Origin: Deinococcus sp. QL22
GTDB taxonomy: Bacteria > Deinococcota > Deinococci > Deinococcales > Deinococcaceae
Direction: 5' to 3'
DNA length: 64,000 nucleotides
NCBI RefSeq assembly: GCF_023370075.1
Contig: NZ_CP097149.1
Location: 881,001-945,000, forward strand
A model generated the notes under the pieces. The model had not been told where the DNA came from. It searched no databases and saw nothing but the letters and a program-made list of their open reading frames with translations. Every line of letters begins with the position of its first letter. Position 1 is the first letter of the stretch. Below are positions 62,393 to 64,000 of the stretch, one piece after another. Both the position numbers and the translations under genes were made by a program.

Positions 62393-62896
62393 TTACCAAT
62401 CGGACGTTTCTTTCAGAATTCCGTCCACGCTGATCCGGTCTAAGGCGGCCCGCACGCTTTCCCCCGTTTCGGGATGGCGGCGGAGCGGGTCTAGGTCGGC
62501 CAGCGGAGCCAGCACGAAGGCCCGCTGCCAGGCGCGGGGATGCGGCAGGGTGAGGGCGGGCGTATCAATGACGAGTTCTCCGTACAAGATCAAATCCAAA
62601 TCCAGAATCCGGGCTTCCCAGCGTTCGCGGCGTTCGCGTCCAGCACGGGTTTCTAGGTTATGCAAGGCCGCCAACAGATCTGGGGCAGACAGCCTGGTGC
62701 GGAGGCTTAGGGCTGCATTCAGGTAGTCGGGTTGACCGCGTGGGCCACCCATAGGTGCGGTGCGGTATAGGGCCGAGACACCCGTGACGGTTCCCAGCTT
62801 CGCCAACTCTTGGCGCGCCCACTGCAACGTCGTCCGGGGTTCGCCCAAATTTGCGCCGAGGGCAATCCAAGCTGTGTTGGCAACCTGAACAGCCAT
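62393..62896 (-). CDS. folK: 6-hydroxymethyl-7,8-dihydropterin pyrophosphokinase
   Basis: 167-residue enzyme of folate synthesis: transfers pyrophosphate from ATP to 6-hydroxymethyl-7,8-dihydropterin. Signature segments are IALGANLGEPRTTLQ, RERRERWEARILDLDLILYG (containing the conserved Asp pair) and LPHPRAWQRAFVLAPLADLD. Length is typical. It is 5 nt downstream of folB on the same strand, in the order folP-folB-folK, clearly one operon. Confidence 0.95.
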   Translation of the reverse strand: MAVQVANTAWIALGANLGEPRTTLQWARQELAKLGTVTGVSALYRTAPMGGPRGQPDYLNAALSLRTRLSAPDLLAALHNLETRAGRERRERWEARILDLDLILYGELVIDTPALTLPHPRAWQRAFVLAPLADLDPLRRHPETGESVRAALDRISVDGILKETSDW

Positions 62897-62901
62897 ACAG
62901 G

Positions 62902-63267
62902 TTATCCGGACTGCTCTTGTTGCAGCGTCAACTCGGCGTACACGTCGCGGAACACGCCGGGAATGGGGGCAAAGGGCTTGTGCACCCGCACTGTCACGCT
63001 CTCCAGGCGCGGCTGGTCGCGCAGCACGCGGCGGGCCACCCGGTCGGCCACCACTTCTATCAGTTGCCAGCGCTGCTCGGTCACTTCCTGCCGAATCGCG
63101 TCGTACACCGCAGCGTAATTCACGGCGGCATTCAGTTGATCGGGCAGGCCCGCAAACGGGTAATGCAGTTCGGCGTCGATCACGAAGCGCGCGCCCAACA
63201 CCGCTTCCGTATCGTACACGCCATGCCGCGCATGAAATTCCAGTCCTTCCAACACCACACGGCTCAT
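62902..63267 (-). CDS. folB: Dihydroneopterin aldolase
   Basis: 121-residue enzyme that cleaves 7,8-dihydroneopterin to 6-hydroxymethyl-7,8-dihydropterin. The conserved start VVLEGLEFHARHGVYDTE and the segment VNYAAVYDAIRQEV are typical; the catalytic Lys region (VRVHKPFAPIPGVF) is present. It lies between folP and folK with gaps of 9 and 5 nt. Confidence 0.94.
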   Translation of the reverse strand: MSRVVLEGLEFHARHGVYDTEAVLGARFVIDAELHYPFAGLPDQLNAAVNYAAVYDAIRQEVTEQRWQLIEVVADRVARRVLRDQPRLESVTVRVHKPFAPIPGVFRDVYAELTLQQEQSG

Positions 63268-63276
63268 GCCCGGAGT

Positions 63277-64000
63277 TTAGCCCAGTCTGTCCTGTGCTGC
63301 TTGACCTAGGGCTGCTTGCACCCGTAGCGCCTGAACATGATCGGCCACCGCATGTACGCGCACCAACGCGGCCCCCTGCCGCGCCGCGTGCAGATGCAGG
63401 GCCAACGAACCGGGATCGCGGTGGGCGGGGTCTGGCACACCCGCCAGCGTGTCGATCATGCGTTTGCGGCTGGCCCCTACCAACAGCGGATGCCCCAAAG
63501 CTGACAGATCGGCGGTGGCCCGCAGCAAGCTCAGGTTGTGTTCCAGCGTTTTGCCGAAGCCCAGGCCGGGGTCAAGCAACACAGAGGGCACGCCCGCTGC
63601 CAACACTTCTTCCGCACGCTCCTGCAAAAAGGCCTGCACCTCGGCCACCACATCCAAATAAGTGGGCCGCTGCTGCATGGTTCGCGGCTCGCCCTGCATG
63701 TGCATCAGGGCGGCGGGCACTCCGGCGTCGGCACAGACTTGCCGCATGGCCGGGTCGCGCAGGGCAGTCACATCGTTGATCAGGTGTGCGCCCGCCCGCA
63801 GCACGGCCTCGGCCACCTCCGCCTTCATGGTGTCTACGCTAGTCAGAATCCCCTCGGAGGCCAACGCACGAATCACCGGTAAAACTCGGTCTAATTCCTC
63901 GGCAGCAGAGACAGCCACAGCACCGGGGCGGGTGCTTTGGCCTCCTACATCGATCATCAGTGCGCCTGCACCATGCATCGCACGCGCCGCCGCTACCGCT
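63277..64000 (-). CDS. folP: Dihydropteroate synthase, 3' part (5' end outside window)
   Basis: Condenses 6-hydroxymethyl-dihydropterin pyrophosphate with p-aminobenzoate; the sulphonamide target. The frame is open to the right edge of the window, so the N-terminus is missing. Visible signatures: ALMIDVGGQSTRPGAVAV (first pterin-binding loop), INDVTALRDPAMR, VLLDPGLGFGKTLEHNLSLL and VGASRKRMIDTLAG. It is the first gene of the folP-folB-folK operon. Confidence 0.94.
   Translation of the reverse strand, partial: AVAAARAMHGAGALMIDVGGQSTRPGAVAVSAAEELDRVLPVIRALASEGILTSVDTMKAEVAEAVLRAGAHLINDVTALRDPAMRQVCADAGVPAALMHMQGEPRTMQQRPTYLDVVAEVQAFLQERAEEVLAAGVPSVLLDPGLGFGKTLEHNLSLLRATADLSALGHPLLVGASRKRMIDTLAGVPDPAHRDPGSLALHLHAARQGAALVRVHAVADHVQALRVQAALGQAAQDRLG

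Overview
The window reads as a chromosomal segment of a Deinococcus species. It is GC-rich and densely coded. It carries an A2-type caa3 cytochrome oxidase cluster with a fused subunit I/III, a ruvB with a candidate radiation/desiccation response motif, several insertion sequences, and many genes whose start codon lies 6-8 nt after a TANNNT box, the leaderless-mRNA layout described for Deinococcus. No rRNA, tRNA or CRISPR array was recognised.

Layout. 1-9.7 kb: 3' end of a pyrimidine nucleoside phosphorylase gene, a LapA-type membrane protein, an enoyl-CoA hydratase-like gene, a Gfo/Idh/MocA oxidoreductase coupled to a small unknown gene, an RNA methyltransferase, a NADAR protein overlapping a nucleotidyltransferase, an acyl-CoA ligase and ruvX. 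9.8-19.8 kb: a second enoyl-CoA hydratase with a Ppx/GppA-HD phosphatase, ftsH, a TPR protein, a propeller-type lipoprotein, a Tat-exported ferritin-like protein and mdh. 19.9-25.7 kb: the competence pair comEA-comEC, with comEC broken in five places, a zinc-ribbon protein, mltG and a pfkB kinase. 25.8-36 kb: a CPA2 antiporter fused to a UBP zinc finger, gatB, two unrelated repeat-built proteins, a MoxR-type ATPase, panB and a DUF420 protein. 36-40 kb: an AT-rich tandem pair of membrane GGDEF-EAL genes, the first carrying an in-frame stop. 40.3-48.4 kb: ctaA-ctaB, coxB-coxA, a divergent metallo-hydrolase/TetR pair with matching operators, and a SCO-type copper chaperone. 49-51 kb: ruvB, an ArsC-like protein without its cysteine and a small membrane protein. 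51-54.4 kb: three insertion sequences of different families (IS5, IS110, IS4). 54.4-64 kb: thioredoxin-ccdA, a molybdopterin oxidoreductase, a secreted metalloprotease, pnp and folP-folB-folK.

Functional links. The DUF420 protein, CtaA, CtaB, CoxB, CoxA, SCO and probably the thioredoxin/CcdA pair all serve assembly or function of the caa3 terminal oxidase. The two GGDEF-EAL genes separate DUF420 from ctaA and look inserted. comEA/comEC (DNA uptake) and ruvB/ruvX (recombination/processing) are DNA-handling genes. The clearest unusual signals are the five comEC breaks at G/C runs, an IS5 element inside a small membrane-protein gene whose frame is restored when the element is removed, the divergent operator pair at 47.0-47.1 kb, a four-by-five-G quadruplex motif at 2.85 kb, and two solenoid-like repeat proteins about 0.5 kb apart.
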